From NCBI GenBank assembly GCA_037974335.1, contig CM075760.1, forward strand, positions 47,698,138-47,762,137: 64,000 nt of DNA. The letters are read 5' to 3'. Made by a program: the position numbers and the translations under genes. Below the pieces are notes generated by a model. It was not told the DNA's origin. It saw only the letters and a list, made by a program, of their open reading frames with translations, and did no database searches. This DNA comes from Prionace glauca (lineage: Eukaryota; Chordata; Chondrichthyes; Carcharhiniformes; Carcharhinidae). Of this stretch, positions 11,690 through 23,023 are shown one piece after another. How positions within the stretch are numbered: the first letter of the stretch is position 1; each line of letters begins with the position of its first letter.

Positions 11690-13400
11690 GAGTTTTAGTG
11701 GCAAAAAATGTGGCCCTTCAACCCATTATGTCTGAACTGGTCATCAAACAGCTACCCAATCGAATCGCATTTTCCAGCACTCAATCCACAGCCTTGTATG
11801 CTCTGGTGTTTGAATTGCTGATCTAAATGCCTCTTGTGGTTGTCCCCGCTTCTACCATCCTTTCAGGCCCTGAGCGGCAGATCCCAGCACCCCGTGGATG
11901 GAAATATTTTTCCTCAAATCCACAGAAAAATCTACCCTTTTCCTTAAATCCGCGCTCCTCTAGTTATTGACACATCTACTAAAGGGGGAAAAAAAAGTTT
12001 CTTCCTATCTATGTGCCGCATAATTTTGTACATATCGCTCAGGTCCCCTCCCCCCACCTGAAAGCGCTCCCCACCACCACCCCCACACTCACTCCCCTTA
12101 CAGCCGTCTCTGCTCTAAGGTAGCCAACTCAGACAAACCATCCTCTCCTCACATCTGAAACTCTCCAGGCCAGGCACCATCCTGGTGAATCTCCTCTCCA
12201 CTGTCTCCAGTGCAATTGCATCCTTCCTGTAGTGTGATGACCAGAGTTGCACACAGTTTTCCTGCTCTGGTCTAAACAGCATGTTACACACTTCCATCAC
12301 AACCTCTGAACTCTTATATTCTATGTTGTGTCTGCAAAATGCAAATGTACTAAATGTTGCCTTAACCTCCTAATGTACCTATCTTGCTGTCTTCAATGAT
12401 CCTCATATATGCACCCCACATTCAGTCTGGGCCTTTGCATTTCCTCACACTCTACTGTTCATTGTGCATTTCTTTTCCCTCTTAGTTCTCCCAAAATGCA
12501 TCATTTCACACTTTCCAGGTTTAAATTCTATTTGTCTATGCGTTTCCTCGGTACATCTGCTCACATTGCGTTTCCTCGGTACATCTGCTCACATCACCAA
12601 AGACGCATGTTAGTTTTCTTGTTTGGGTCACTGTCTGTGTAGAGTTTGCATATTTTCCCTGTGTCTGCATGGGCTTTCTCCGGATGCTTCAGTTTCCTCC
12701 CACATTCCAAAGGCATGTGGTTTCGGTCGATTTGCCAGGTTAAATCGCCCGTAGTGTCAGGGTGACTCGTTATTGTAAATGCATGGGGCTACAGGGATAG
12801 GAGCTGGATGGGATTGTGGTCGGTGCCGACTCTACGGGCCGAATGACCTCCTTCTGCACTGTAGGATTCTATGATTCCTGTAATCTAAGGCTTTCCTCCT
12901 CAATATTTACCACATCACCATTTTTTGTATCATTGGCGAACTTACTGATCATACCTCACACATTCCTGTCTAGAATGTCAATGTGCACTACAAACAACAA
13001 AGTACCCAGCATTGATTCCTGTGGAACGCAACTGGACATAGCCTTCAGTCACAAAAGCAAACTTCATCATTCCCCTCTGCCTCCTGCCTCTCAGCTAATT
13101 TTGAATAGAATTTGCAAATTGTCCTGGATCCCTTCAGCTATCATTTTCTTGTTCAGTCGCTCACACGGAATTTATCAAAAACATTTCTGAAGTCCATGTA
13201 TACTACATCGGCTAGGCTTCCCTCATCTACTCATTCAGTCACCTCCTCAATATATTCTAGCAAATTGTTAGACATGATTTCGCCCTGACAAAGCCATGCT
13301 GACTATTTTTCATAAATCCTCAACTCTCGAAGCGGATGTTAATTCTTTCCCTCAGATTGTTTTTCAATTATTTCCCTGCCATGGATTTGATGATGTTTGT
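11690..13400 (-). mobile_element. Old CR1-like LINE split by a SINE
   Basis: Minus-strand LINE relic at 11690-12620 and 12880-13400. It retains pieces such as the text around the FADD box (TCATTGGCGAACTTACTGATC) and the motif B region (GATTCCTGTGGAACGCAACTGG). The HE1-like SINE at about 12620-12880 interrupts it. A 28-bp direct repeat (GCGTTTCCTCGGTACATCTG...) lies at about 12540-12595. Confidence 0.7.
12620..12880 (+). mobile_element. HE1-like SINE (body and 3' part)
   Basis: Starts within the body (GGGTCACTGTCTGTGTAGAG), passes GTTTCCTCCCACATTCC and ends with CGGGCCGAATGACCTCCTTC and CACTGTAGGATTCTATGATT. The tRNA-like head is missing. Confidence 0.85.
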
Positions 13401-13445
13401 GTCTTGTCCTTCATCTCGGATGTCTCCAGGACACCTTGTTAGATA

Positions 13446-13535
13446 GAACTATGGCACAGTTGTTAGTACTGCTGCCCCACAGTGTCAGGGACCCTGGTTC
13501 AATCTCTGAGATTCCATCATCACCAGTGAAGTTTC
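13446..13535 (+). mobile_element. HE1-like SINE head fragment
   Basis: A-box-like TATGGCACAGTTGTTAGTAC and B-box-like GGTTCAATC, truncated after the tRNA-like head. Confidence 0.6.
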
Positions 13536-13969
13536 TTTTTACTTTGAAATCAGCTCCATTCTCACATATTGCCTATTGGGATTTCTCTTATTACAAGAAC
13601 ATGTGGTGTTTCTCTTGAAAGGATTCACTTTGAGTAAGTCCAGTGTCTCGCAGCTCCCCAATGTCCAGTGGGCTTTGTAAATTCATTCTCAACCACCCCG
13701 TCCCATGTACATCATTAACCTGCACAACGTCACTGGTAAGGCCAGAGACATCATGCTGATGTTCCAACTTGAGATGTGAAAAACTGAAATGCTTTGATCG
13801 GAGTGAAAATCTTGTTTCCTGAGCGCTGTACAAAGCACACTGTACATATAGGAGAGAGGATAGAATGCAATGTTGCGGTTGTAGCTAAGATATAGAAAAG
13901 ATCAACTTAATGAGATGCAGATCCATTCAAATGTCTGATGGCAGCAGAGAACCAGCTTTTCTTAAGTCA

Positions 13970-14262
13970 GCAGCATGGAGGCACAATGATTAGCACTGCT
14001 ACCTCATGTCTCCAGGGACCTGAGTTCAATTCCCGACTTGGATCGCTGTCTGTGTGGAATTTGCGCATTCTCCCAACATCTGTGTGGATTCCCTCCGGAT
14101 ACTCCAGCTTCCACCCATACTCCAAAGATGTGCAGGTAAGGTATCTTGGCCATGCTAAATTCCCCATTGGAGCCCTGGGATATGTATGTTAGAGAAAAAT
14201 ATGTGGGACTTCGGGGATCGAGGCTGTGTGGGATTGTGGTCAGTGCAGGACTCACTAAGCTT
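13970..14262 (+). mobile_element. HE1-like SINE
   Basis: A nearly full copy: tRNA-like head (GAGGCACAATGATTAGCACT, GTTCAATTCCC), the body with CACCCATACTCCAAAGATGT, and a 3' part at GGGATTGTGGTCAGTGC. The final tail is lost. Confidence 0.8.
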
Positions 14263-14552
14263 CAGTGCTCCAGTTGTCCAGAGTGTGTCAGCTGCTAATG
14301 CATTGGACACTATGGACGGCAGCATCTCACTAAAAGCAAAAGCTTTCTCCCACAGTTGAAAGCAAACAATGACGCTTGTATTTTCTGCCAATCGAGTGTG
14401 AGATTATTGTTTCTTCCTGTGTTGTGTTAATGGTGGTCACAATGCTGTGGTCCCTTCTCCAGGTTCTGTCCTGGGTAAATATAATAGAAATTCTGAACTG
14501 TCGAGGGATCAGGATCTACCTCTGTCAACTGTTAGTTGATCCAGAGGGTCAA
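14248..14552 (+). repeat. Direct repeat copy 1 (300 bp)
   Basis: Matches 15736-16035 in the same orientation over its whole length (shared blocks include TTTCTTCCTGTGTT, GTGGTCACAATGCT, CATCAGGATCT). The copies flank a minus-strand LINE. Confidence 0.8.
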
Positions 14553-14599
14553 TGGACTCATTGTGCACTTTAAGAATTCTATGAGTCGTTTGGTGCATG

Positions 14600-15735
14600 T
14601 CCTCAAAACATTTATTTATTTTTTCCCGATGGAACAAGGTGGAAGAGTTTGTCCTTGGTCCGTGGGATCCTTAATTAGGCTGGCTGCTTTTCTGAGGCAG
14701 CGGGAATTGTACTCAGTGTCAATGGGTGGGAGGTAGGTTTGAGTGATGGACTGAACTTCATTCACGAGGCTTTGAAGTTTCTTGCGGTCTTGGACAGATC
14801 TGGAGCCATACCAAGCTGTGGTACAAGCAGAAAGTTTTTTTTTTCCATAGTGCACTTGTAAAAATTGGTGAGAGGCATAGCTGACATGCCAAATGTCCTC
14901 AGACACCCGAGAACGTGGAGAAGTTGGTGCGCTTTGTTAACTGTAAGGTTATCATGGAGGGACCTGAACAGGTGGTTGGTGATCTGAAATCCTGAAAACT
15001 TCAATATGTCGATCAATTGATCTTCATCCCATGTTGCAGACAGGAGCATGTACTCGACCCTGCTTCCTGAAATCGATGACTATCTCCTTTGCTTTGTTGA
15101 CATTGAGGAATGTGTTTTTGGCTTTGTCCCAGTTCACCAGCCTCTCCATCATCATTTTGTTCGAGATCTGGCCCACTACAGTGATGTCATCAGCAAACTT
15201 GGAAGTCGAGTTGTAGTGGAATTTGGCCATACAGTCATCGGTGTATAAGGAGTGTAATAAAGAGCTGAGTACACACCCTTGAGGGGCACTACTGTTGAGG
15301 ATGCTTGTGAAGGTGGTGTTGTTGTCTGCCCTTATTTATTGCTATCTGTGGGTTACAAAGTTCAAGATCAATTGCAGAGGCAGGAACCCAGCCCCAAGAC
15401 ACAGATTTTTGACATGCATTTCGTAGGAATAATATTGTTGAACATTGAGCTGCAGTCAATAAACATGTTTCTGTGTTTTAGGATTGTGTGGAGGGCCAGC
15501 GGCAGGTGTCTGTGGACCTGTTGTGGAGATAGGTGAACTGTAGTGGATTCAGGCAATCTGGGGGGGTGGACTTGATTCATGCCATGACTAACCTTTTGAT
15601 GCATTTCACAATGTTGGATGTTGGAGTCATGGGCGATTGACATTAAGGCAGCCTTCTTGGCTTTTCTTTTGTACCAGCCTTGGTTTGAGCTTTTCTTACC
15701 TGGTGCATAGATTAACATATTTCCTGCCGAGAGGG
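14600..15735 (-). mobile_element. LINE relic (L2/Rex-like), RT C-terminal half
   Basis: Minus-strand pieces. 15230-15024 keeps an RT motif C (KFADDITVVGQIS) and WDKAKNTFLNVNKAKEIVID. 14906-14616 keeps a C-terminal domain (EYNSRCLRKAASLIKDPT). This C-terminus differs from the CR1-like copies, so it is a separate clade. 15742-15368 holds upstream RT sequence. Several frame breaks. Confidence 0.7.
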
Positions 15736-16035
15736 GACTCAATGAGCTTCAGTGGTCCAGTAGGCCACAGTGGGCCAGCAGCTAATGCACTGGTACTATG
15801 GATGGTCATATTTCATGAAAGCAGAAGCTTTCTCCCACTGTCCAAAGCAAACCCTGGCACTTGTGTTCTGTGCCAATCGAGTATTAGATTGCTGTTTCTT
15901 CCTGTGTTATGCAAATGGTGGTCACAATGCTATGGTCTCCTCTCCAAGATATAGTTCTGGGAAGATATAACCGAGATTCTGGACTGTTGAGGCATCAGGA
16001 TCTCACTCTGCCAACTGTTAGTATTGTCCAGAGCA
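15736..16035 (+). repeat. Direct repeat copy 2 (300 bp)
   Basis: Second copy of 14248-14552. It contains an ATGCAAAT octamer at 15909-15916, which is absent in copy 1 and not near any promoter that I can define. Confidence 0.8.
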
Positions 16036-16295
16036 AAGGGTGAAACCAGCATTGTTTGCTACCAGTTCTGCTGCAGGGATAGTCAGTGAACTGTCTGAGA
16101 GACGGGCTACGACCTACAGGACTCCACTCCAGATTTTCTGCCAGGGTTTAGTCCTTCAACCTTCTTACCCTCCAAAACCCCCACCAGGTAGAGGCGCTAT
16201 TTACTTGTAGCTGAGTGAGGGGCAATGTTGTGGACTCCCCAGAAAACTCTTTTACAAATGTATGTCATTGTGTTGAAACCATGGAGCACTATGTT

Positions 16296-16480
16296 GACAC
16301 AGTGGTTCGCAATGCTGATTCACACCATCAGAGACCTGGGTTCAGTTCTCAGCTTAGCTAGCTGTTCTTTGGTGAGTGAACCTTCTTCCTCTATCTGCGT
16401 GTTTTTTTTCCTGAATGGGCCAGTTTCCTCTCACAGTCCAAAAGTCATGCTGGTTTTCAAAACTAGATTGAAGTGATTGT
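16296..16480 (+). mobile_element. HE1-like SINE, 5' half
   Basis: tRNA-like head (ACACAGTGGTTCGCAATGC, GGGTTCAGTTCTC) and the start of the body, diverged and 3' truncated. It lies about 100 bp before the GPCR exon 2 acceptor. Confidence 0.6.
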
Positions 16481-16581
16481 GTTTGTGTACAATTGTTTTC
16501 ATGTTACCCATCTCCAGTCTAAAAGGTAACTTCTTCACCCGACTGATGTCTAACGTTAGTCTTTATTTTCCTTCCTGACAG

Positions 16582-17483
16582 TGAACATAATCACAATTGT
16601 AACACTGACGAGCAGAAACTGTGGTCTTTCCAAATGTGTCACTCGTTACCTGGTGGCCATGTCAGCGGGGGATCTGCTGGTCGTTATCCTCGACCTGATA
16701 TTGAGACAGATTCCCATTGTTTATCGGGAACAGTTTTATTTCCTACACTCGTTCCCCGTGTGTAACATCCACGCTGTCCTGCTTTATGCAGCCACTGACT
16801 GCTCTGTCTGGTTCACCGTCACTTTCACCTTTGATCGATTTGTGGCCATTTGCTGCCCCAAGCTGAAAAGTAAATATTGCACTGAGAAATCGGCGGCTGT
16901 GGTTCTGGGAACAGTGACAGTGCTGAGCTGTTTAAAGAACGTTTTCTGGTATTTTATGATGACAAATGGATATCAGCTCGCCAACAACCCCTGGTTTTGT
17001 TATTTCACAATCAAACTTTTGGAATCCCCGGTCTGGGTAACAATTGAGTTCCTCCACCACATCCTAAACCCAGTTGTCCCATTCGTCCTGATTCTGCTGC
17101 TCAATGCTCTCACCGTCAGACACATTTTAGTGAGCAGCAGAGCCCGCAGGAGACTCCGGACTCACTGCAGTGGAGAGAATCCCAGAGACCCAGAGATGGA
17201 GAGTCGAAGGAAATCCATCATTTTACTGTTTGTTATCTCAGCCAATTTCATCCTGTTATGGTCAATTTTAATGGTTTATTCAATATGGACTCGGCTCTAT
17301 TATATGGGCTATCAGTCAGTATGGCTAGATCATTTTGTGAAAGATTTGGGCTTCATGTTGCAACTCCTGAGTTGCTGCACGAACACTGCTATTTACGCTG
17401 TGACACAGACTCACTTCAGACAACAGCTGAAAAACGTTCTGAAATCTCCCCTTTCTGCAATTTCTCAATTCGTTACACCCTGA
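16582..17483 (+). CDS. GPR139-like class A GPCR, exon 2
   Basis: Encodes the rest of the receptor, 299 residues plus TGA stop, completing a predicted protein of about 396 residues with the 7156 start (about 354 without the N-terminal repeats, close to the usual size of GPR139-like receptors). Order of landmarks: TM1 end VNIITIVTL; TM2 with the conserved Asp (AMSAGDLLVV); TM3 starting at the Cys of FPVCNIHAV and ending in DRF (variant DRY) in FTFDRFVAIC; ECL2 Cys in NPWFCYF; TM5 with an Asn-Pro-Val stretch; TM6 without the usual CWxP; TM7 ending NTAIY in place of NPxxY. A basic third loop (SSRARRRLRTH) follows TM5. No stop or frameshift is seen, so it looks functional. The exact subfamily and ligand are inferred only from resemblance. 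Confidence 0.82.
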
Positions 17484-17539
17484 GCGGAAATTACAACCAC
17501 AAGGCCCCTGAATGTTCCTGTTCGGCATTCAAACTTTAA

Positions 17540-18218
17540 ATTATCAGACAGAATCACAAAGACTGAAAGAATGACAGAGAGAGAGACAGAAAGCCAGTGA
17601 GAGCAACAGTGAGAGTGATACAGAGACAGAAATGGATGGAGCGAGGGAGGCTCAGAAAGGCATGGATAGTATCAGAATTTGAAAGAGTCTTTAACAGATA
17701 CAATGTGTAAAAAAACAGAGAAGCAGAGAGATAGACACAAAGAGAAAAGACAGGGAGAGAGTCACACAGAATAAGAGAGACAGGGAAAGAGAGTGGGGGG
17801 AATTACATTATTCTTCCCTCTATCTGGTTTCCAATGTGGAGTGCCATAAGCGTAGATAAGGATGTGGAAGAGGGAAATCACTGTGTTAAAATGGTGGTGC
17901 GGGGTCATTGGGCCGAAGGGTCTGTTTCCCATGCTGTGCTGTTCTTTGTTCTTTATTCTTTGAGACGGACATGGATTGAGAAAGGGAGAGAGGGGAAGAC
18001 AGAAGGAGGAATGTAAAAAGGGAGAGATAGGGAGATGAAGAGAAAAAGAGAGGCATAAAGGGAGGCAGAGGGAAATAGGCAGAGGCAGAGTGAAACAGAG
18101 ATAAGAGACAGAGAGCATAAGCAAATGGGAATGAATGAGAAAGAACGAGTACAATGGACACAACAAGAGCAAACAACATGGTGAGGTGGAGAGACAGACA
18201 AAGAGAGAGAGAGAGAGG

Positions 18219-18273
<55 letters not shown>

Positions 18274-18310
18274 GTGCACAGAAGACAGAAAGAGAAAGAG
18301 AGACATGCAT
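17540..18310. repeat. Purine-rich low-complexity DNA (GA/GACA)
   Basis: GAGAGA and GACAGA repeats, densest at 18190-18310. Open frames on both strands here (up to 189 codons of Ser/Leu or Arg/Glu) are repeat artefacts. Confidence 0.85.
17838..17965 (+). mobile_element. SINE 3' end (composite family)
   Basis: AAATGGTGGTGCGGGGTCAT, GGCCGAAGGGTCTGTTTCCC and a TTGTTCTTT tail match the 3' end of the minus-strand copies at 24128-24610 and 62085-62585. Confidence 0.65.
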
Positions 18311-18447
18311 AATGACTTGAACGAAAACCATCAGGGATTACATATTGGAATATGTTATCCCAGATTGAGGCAGTTAGTTTTGTCAATCCGGGAGCCCTGC
18401 ACATGCACATGATGGGGAGTGTCTATGTTAATGGAACTCAGTGTGTG

Positions 18448-18770
18448 TACACTCAGGGTCATGTGATGAAAGTCAGCTAGTGTTCTGGGCACCCGGGTTC
18501 AAATCCTCTCACGGCATTTGGTGGAATTAGAATAAATATAGCTGAAATTCACAATCTACTGGTGACCATAAAACCATTGTTGATTGTTGGAAAAACACAT
18601 CTCGTTCATTAATCTCCTAGGGAACGAAATCTGTTGTCCTTTCGTGGACAGGCCTCGATGTGACTCCAGGGCCACAGCAATAATTGCCCTCTGAACAAGG
18701 GCAACTAGGGATGGGCAATAAATGCTTGCCGGCCAGGGACACCCAAGCCCCAAGAATGAATAAAACCTTT
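18448..18770 (+). mobile_element. tRNA-derived SINE, family 2
   Basis: Head with GCACCCGGGTTCAAATCC (B-box-like), middle GACTCCAGGGCCACAGCAAT, and 3' end GGGATGGGCAATAAATGC. Related copies lie at 35505-35805 and 57945-58215. Confidence 0.7.
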
Positions 18771-19009
18771 AAATATCCAGTAAACTATTTCTTGCAGCTG
18801 GATAAATACCCAATCCCTCAGATCGAGGGCTTCAAATCAAATTAGGCAGGAGTATTCTTGTTTCCGAATATGAACATATTCACATGCACTTACACTAACA
18901 GCTAAGTGAGGATTCCCAGTGATATTCAACAATTCATACTCAGAGGAACTTTTATATTTATAAAGTGTCAAATGTAGGCTGACATTAACACTGCAATTAA
19001 GTTACTGAG

Positions 19010-19245
19010 AAAGTCCCCGAGTCACCACGCTGTTCGGGTACACTGAGGAGAACTTAGCACGGCTAATGCACCCTAACCATCACGTCTTTCAGACTGTGGG
19101 TGGAACCAAGAGCACCCAGAGGAAACACTTGGAAAATGTGCAGACTTTCCACAGTGAACCAAGCCAGGAATTTAACACAGACCTCTGGCATTATGAGGCA
19201 GCAGTGCTAACCAGAGGTACCTGCATGGCATGTCAGCTCATAACA
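19010..19245 (-). mobile_element. HE1-like SINE
   Basis: Minus-strand copy. The body text ACGTCTTTCAGACTGTGGG and the head complement (TTATGAGGCAGCAGTGCTAA) are recognisable; it is 3' truncated. Confidence 0.7.
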
Positions 19246-19269
19246 TTGGCCCATATCCAGCTTTGGGCT

Positions 19270-20600
19270 TTATTATGGATGGTAGGGGACTTGGGGACAT
19301 AAATAGTGATGTGTTGAGGAGTGTATGTATTACAGAGAAAGAGGTGCTGGAAGTCTAAAAGCGCATTAACGTAGAAAAATCCCCGGGATCTGATGAGTGT
19401 ATTTCAGGTAATTGTGGGAGGCTAGGGAGGAAATTGCGGGTCCACTGGCCGCAATATTTGACTCATCAATAGTCACGGGTGAGGTGCCTGAAGATTGGAG
19501 AATGGCAAATGCTGTGCGTTTGTTTAAAAAGGACTGCAGGGAAAAGCCTGAGAACGATAGGCCGGTGAGCCTCACATGTTGGTGGATGTGTTTTTGGAAG
19601 GTATTTTGAGTGACGGGATCTACAGACACTTAGTGATGCAAAGACTGATTAGGGACGTTCAGCTTGGCTTTGCGATTGGAAAATCATGTCTCCCAAATTT
19701 GATTGTTTTGTTTTGAAGGGGGAGCCAAGAAGGTAATTAAGGGCAGTGCAGTTGATGCTCTTTAAATCGTCTTCAGCAAAGCATTTGACAGGGTGCCACA
19801 TGGTAGCTAGTTGCATAAACTAACTGGATCCAGGGTGAGGTTGCTGAATTGATACAAAACTGACTTGATGACAGAAGTGGTTGTACAGTGTTGTTTTTCA
19901 AACTGAGACCTGTGTGCAGTGGTGTGGCTCAGGGATCGGTGTTGGGTCCACTGTTATTTGTCACTTATATTAATGTTTTGTATGAGAATATAGGGGGCAT
20001 GGTTAGTAATTTTGCAGATGACAGCATGATGGGTGGCAAAGTGGACAGTGAAGAAGTTTATCTCTGATTACAATAGGACCTTGATCAATTGGATGAGTGG
20101 GCTGACGAATGGCAGATGGAGTTTAATTTAGATAAATGTGAGCTGATGCATTTTGGTAGATTGAACCAGGACAGGTCTTAGTCAATTAATAGTAGGGCTT
20201 TGGGGAGAGTTATAGAACAAAGAGATCTAGGGGTACATGTTCATAATTCCTTGAAAGTGGAATCACAGATGGAATAGTGGTGCAAAATGCATTCAGCATG
20301 CTTGATTTCATTGAATACAGGAGTTGGAACATCTTGTTGAAGTTGTACAAGACATTGGTAAGGCCACAGTTGGAATATTGCGGACAGTTTTGATCACACT
20401 ATTATGAAAAAGATATTATTAAACTAGAATGAGTGCAGAAGAGATTTACTACGATGCTACCGAGAATTGATGGCTTGAGCTATAAGAAGAGGCTTGATAG
20501 CTGGGACTTTTTTCTTTTGGGGCGTAGAAGGCTGAGGGGTGATCTTATAGGGATCTATAAAATAATCAGGGCCATAGATCATTAATTATTCTGTGTTGGT
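19270..20600 (+). mobile_element. CR1-like LINE, RT region
   Basis: Plus-strand relic covering most of the RT: VPEDWRMANAVRLFKKD early on, a motif B region (GTGGCTCAGGGATCGGTGTT) and motif C (NFADDSMMGG at about 20010-20040), ending near a CTGAGGGGTGATCTTATAGG. Stops and frameshifts break it; both ends are truncated. Confidence 0.8.
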
Positions 20601-20639
20601 GCTGTAAAACAAATTATTTCTATATGGGTGCTTTTAAAG

Positions 20640-21215
20640 TAACTTTATTTTCCATCTGTCCATGTACTGCAGCTTTCTTGGGAGTTCTTGATGTGGACAG
20701 AGGGAGCTCAACTCTATATCTAACCCCGTGCTGTACCTGTCCTGGGAGTGTTTGATGGGGAGCAGTGTAGAAGGAACCTTATTCTGTATCTAACCCCGTT
20801 CTGTACCATTCCTCGGTGTGTTTGATGGGGGCAGTGTAGACAATTGCTCCCTGTGCGGACGTGGGCGGGACTGCAAGGAGGACGAGAAACTGAACCACTG
20901 CATGGTGGTTCAAGGAGCCGTTCAAAAGGGATGAGAAAAGTGAAATGTAGTTGTTAATGGGGATAATTTTCTACATCTAACCACATACTGTCCCCATCCT
21001 GGGAGTGTTCGATTAGGACAATGTAGAAGGAGATTTATTATGTATCTACTCCCGCCTTATTGCAGCTGTTCTGGGAGTAGTTGACGGAAGGATTGTAAAG
21101 GGACATGTACTCTGTGTCTATCCACGTGCTATACACGTCTGGGGAGTGTTTGATGGGGACATTGGAGAGGAAAATGTATTTTGTATCTAACCCCATCCTT
21201 TGCCTATCTGTGCAT
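20640..21215 (+). repeat. ~80-bp tandem repeat family
   Basis: Imperfect units containing TCTGTATCTAACCCCGT, CTGTCCTGGGAGTGTTTGAT and GGGGACAGTGTAGA. The same family in minus orientation is at about 54030-54600. A foreign stretch interrupts at about 20845-20950. Confidence 0.75.
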
Positions 21216-21244
21216 TGCTTCTCTCGTCAACGTTCCCAATCGGA

Positions 21245-21312
21245 ACTCAATTTAGCATGGCCAATCAACTAACTTTGGGCTGTGGGAGGAAACTGGAGCA
21301 AACAGAGGAAAC
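21245..21312 (-). mobile_element. HE1-like SINE fragment
   Basis: Short minus-strand body fragment (ATTTAGCATGGCCAATCAAC, GGGCTGTGGGAGGAAACTGG). Confidence 0.6.
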
Positions 21313-21324
21313 CCTGGGTTTTTC

Positions 21325-22170
21325 TCTATAAGATATCTCTGTGTAATCCAACAATTAATCCAGTTCTCCTGGATTTTTGTTCTGTAACATGTCACTGTGT
21401 AATCCAACAATTAATTCAGTTCTCCTGTATTCCTGCTCTGTAACATGTCACTGTCTAATCCAACAATTAATCCAGTTCTCCTGGATTCTGCTCTGTAACA
21501 TATCACTGTGTAATCCAACAATTAATCCAGTTCTCCTGGATTTCTGCTCTGTAACATGTCACTATTTAATCCCAACAATTAATCCAGTTCTCCTGGATTA
21601 CTGTTCTGTAACATATCACTGTATAATCCAACAATTAATCCAGTTCTCCTGGATTCCTGCTCTGTAATATATCACTGTGTAATCCAACAATTAATCCAGT
21701 TCTCCTGGATTTCTGCTCTCTAATATATCACTGTGTAATCCAACAATTAATCCAGTTCTCCTGGATTCTGCGCTGTAACATATCACCGTGTAATGCAATA
21801 ATTAATCAGGCTCTCCTGGATTTCTGCTCTATAACAAATCACTGCATAATCCAACAATTAATCCACTTCTCCTGGATTTCTGCTCTATAATATATCACTG
21901 TATAATCCAACAATTAATCCAGTTCTCCTGGATTTCTGCTCTATAATATATCACTGTGTAATCCAACAATTAATCCAGTTCTCCTGGATTTCTGCTCTAT
22001 AATATATCACTGTGTAATCCAACAATTAATCCAGTTCTCCTGGATTCTGCGCTGTAACATATCACTCTGTAATGCAATAATTAATCAAGCTCTGCTGGAT
22101 TCTGCTCTATAACATATCACTGCATAATCCAACAATTAATCCAGTTCTCCTGGATTTCTGCTCAATGATA
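21325..22170 (+). repeat. Minisatellite, ~57-bp unit, about 15 copies
   Basis: Head-to-tail units built on AATCCAACAATTAATCCAGT, TCTCCTGGATT and CTGCTCTGTAACATATCACT. Units differ by scattered substitutions and 1-3 bp indels. A higher-order pattern is visible (units with CTGCGCTGTAACATATCACC recur). Confidence 0.93.
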
Positions 22171-22419
22171 TAATTTGAAAATAAACGTCATGCTTCTAGC
22201 TGTATATTTTGGTGGGATTACTGTGGGAAATTGGTGGTAGAGACACCACCGGTCAATCCCTCCTTTAAACTCCTTCTGAGAAGACTGTGACTGTCTCCTA
22301 GAGTAGAATGAGTGAAAGCAGCTCAGATTCAGTAAATGAACACCCATTTTAAAGTTTTCTTTAAAGTTTATTTATGAGTTAAGATGTGTACTTAATAGTC
22401 TCAAGTAAGGCGTACATTA

Positions 22420-22712
22420 CACTGCAATGAAGTTACTATGAAATTCTCTTAATGTCATAAGTAGACCTTCAATGAAGTTACTGTGAAAATCCCCTAGTTA
22501 CCACACTCCAGTGCCTGTTTGGGTTACACTGAGGGAGAATTTAGCATGGCCAATGAAACCTAACCAGCACGTCTTTGAGACTGTTTGAGGAAACCGGTGA
22601 AAACCCATGCATACAAGGGAACAACGTGCAGACTTTGCCACAGACAGTCCTTCAAACTGGGGATGTGTCCGTGGCCCTGTGAGGCAGCAGTGCCAACTAA
22701 TGTGTCGCCCCC
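22420..22712 (-). mobile_element. HE1-like SINE
   Basis: Minus-strand copy from CCTAGTTACCACACTCC to the head complement (CCTGTGAGGCAGCAGTGCC). Moderately diverged. Confidence 0.75.
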
Positions 22713-23023
22713 CTCCCCACCCCGCAGCACGCCACAGGGGCACCACAAAATGTATAATTTTAGGGGTTATCATTACTGGAGCGACTGTGGACACAACATG
22801 GGAAACATAACGAGGTCTCTCAAGTCTCCTTCACCATTCTATTAGGCCAAGGTTGATTTGCAGCTCAGCTCCGACCCTCCCAGCTTTGAGCCACAACATT
22901 TTAGATATATTTATTGAACAAGAATCTATTAATTCTGATCTTTGCCATATCAATTGAAATTTCAAGACAAAGCACACAGCCTTCCTTCCCAGTCTCTCTG
23001 AGCAGCTGGACTGGGGAAACCTT

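Larger units (their letters stand above)
7445..16581 (+). other. 9.1 kb intron of the GPCR gene
   Basis: Donor GTAAGT at 7445 and acceptor TTCCTTCCTGACAG at 16568-16581. The intron is made mostly of old transposons (listed separately), one minisatellite (10985-11400) and a 300-bp direct duplication. No other exon of the receptor is evident. Confidence 0.7.

Noticed and set aside
17762-18410. Long Ser/Leu-rich open frames on the minus strand (117-189 codons)
   Set aside because: They are translations of GA/CT low-complexity DNA; several frames are open at once and no start context, domain or splice structure is present.
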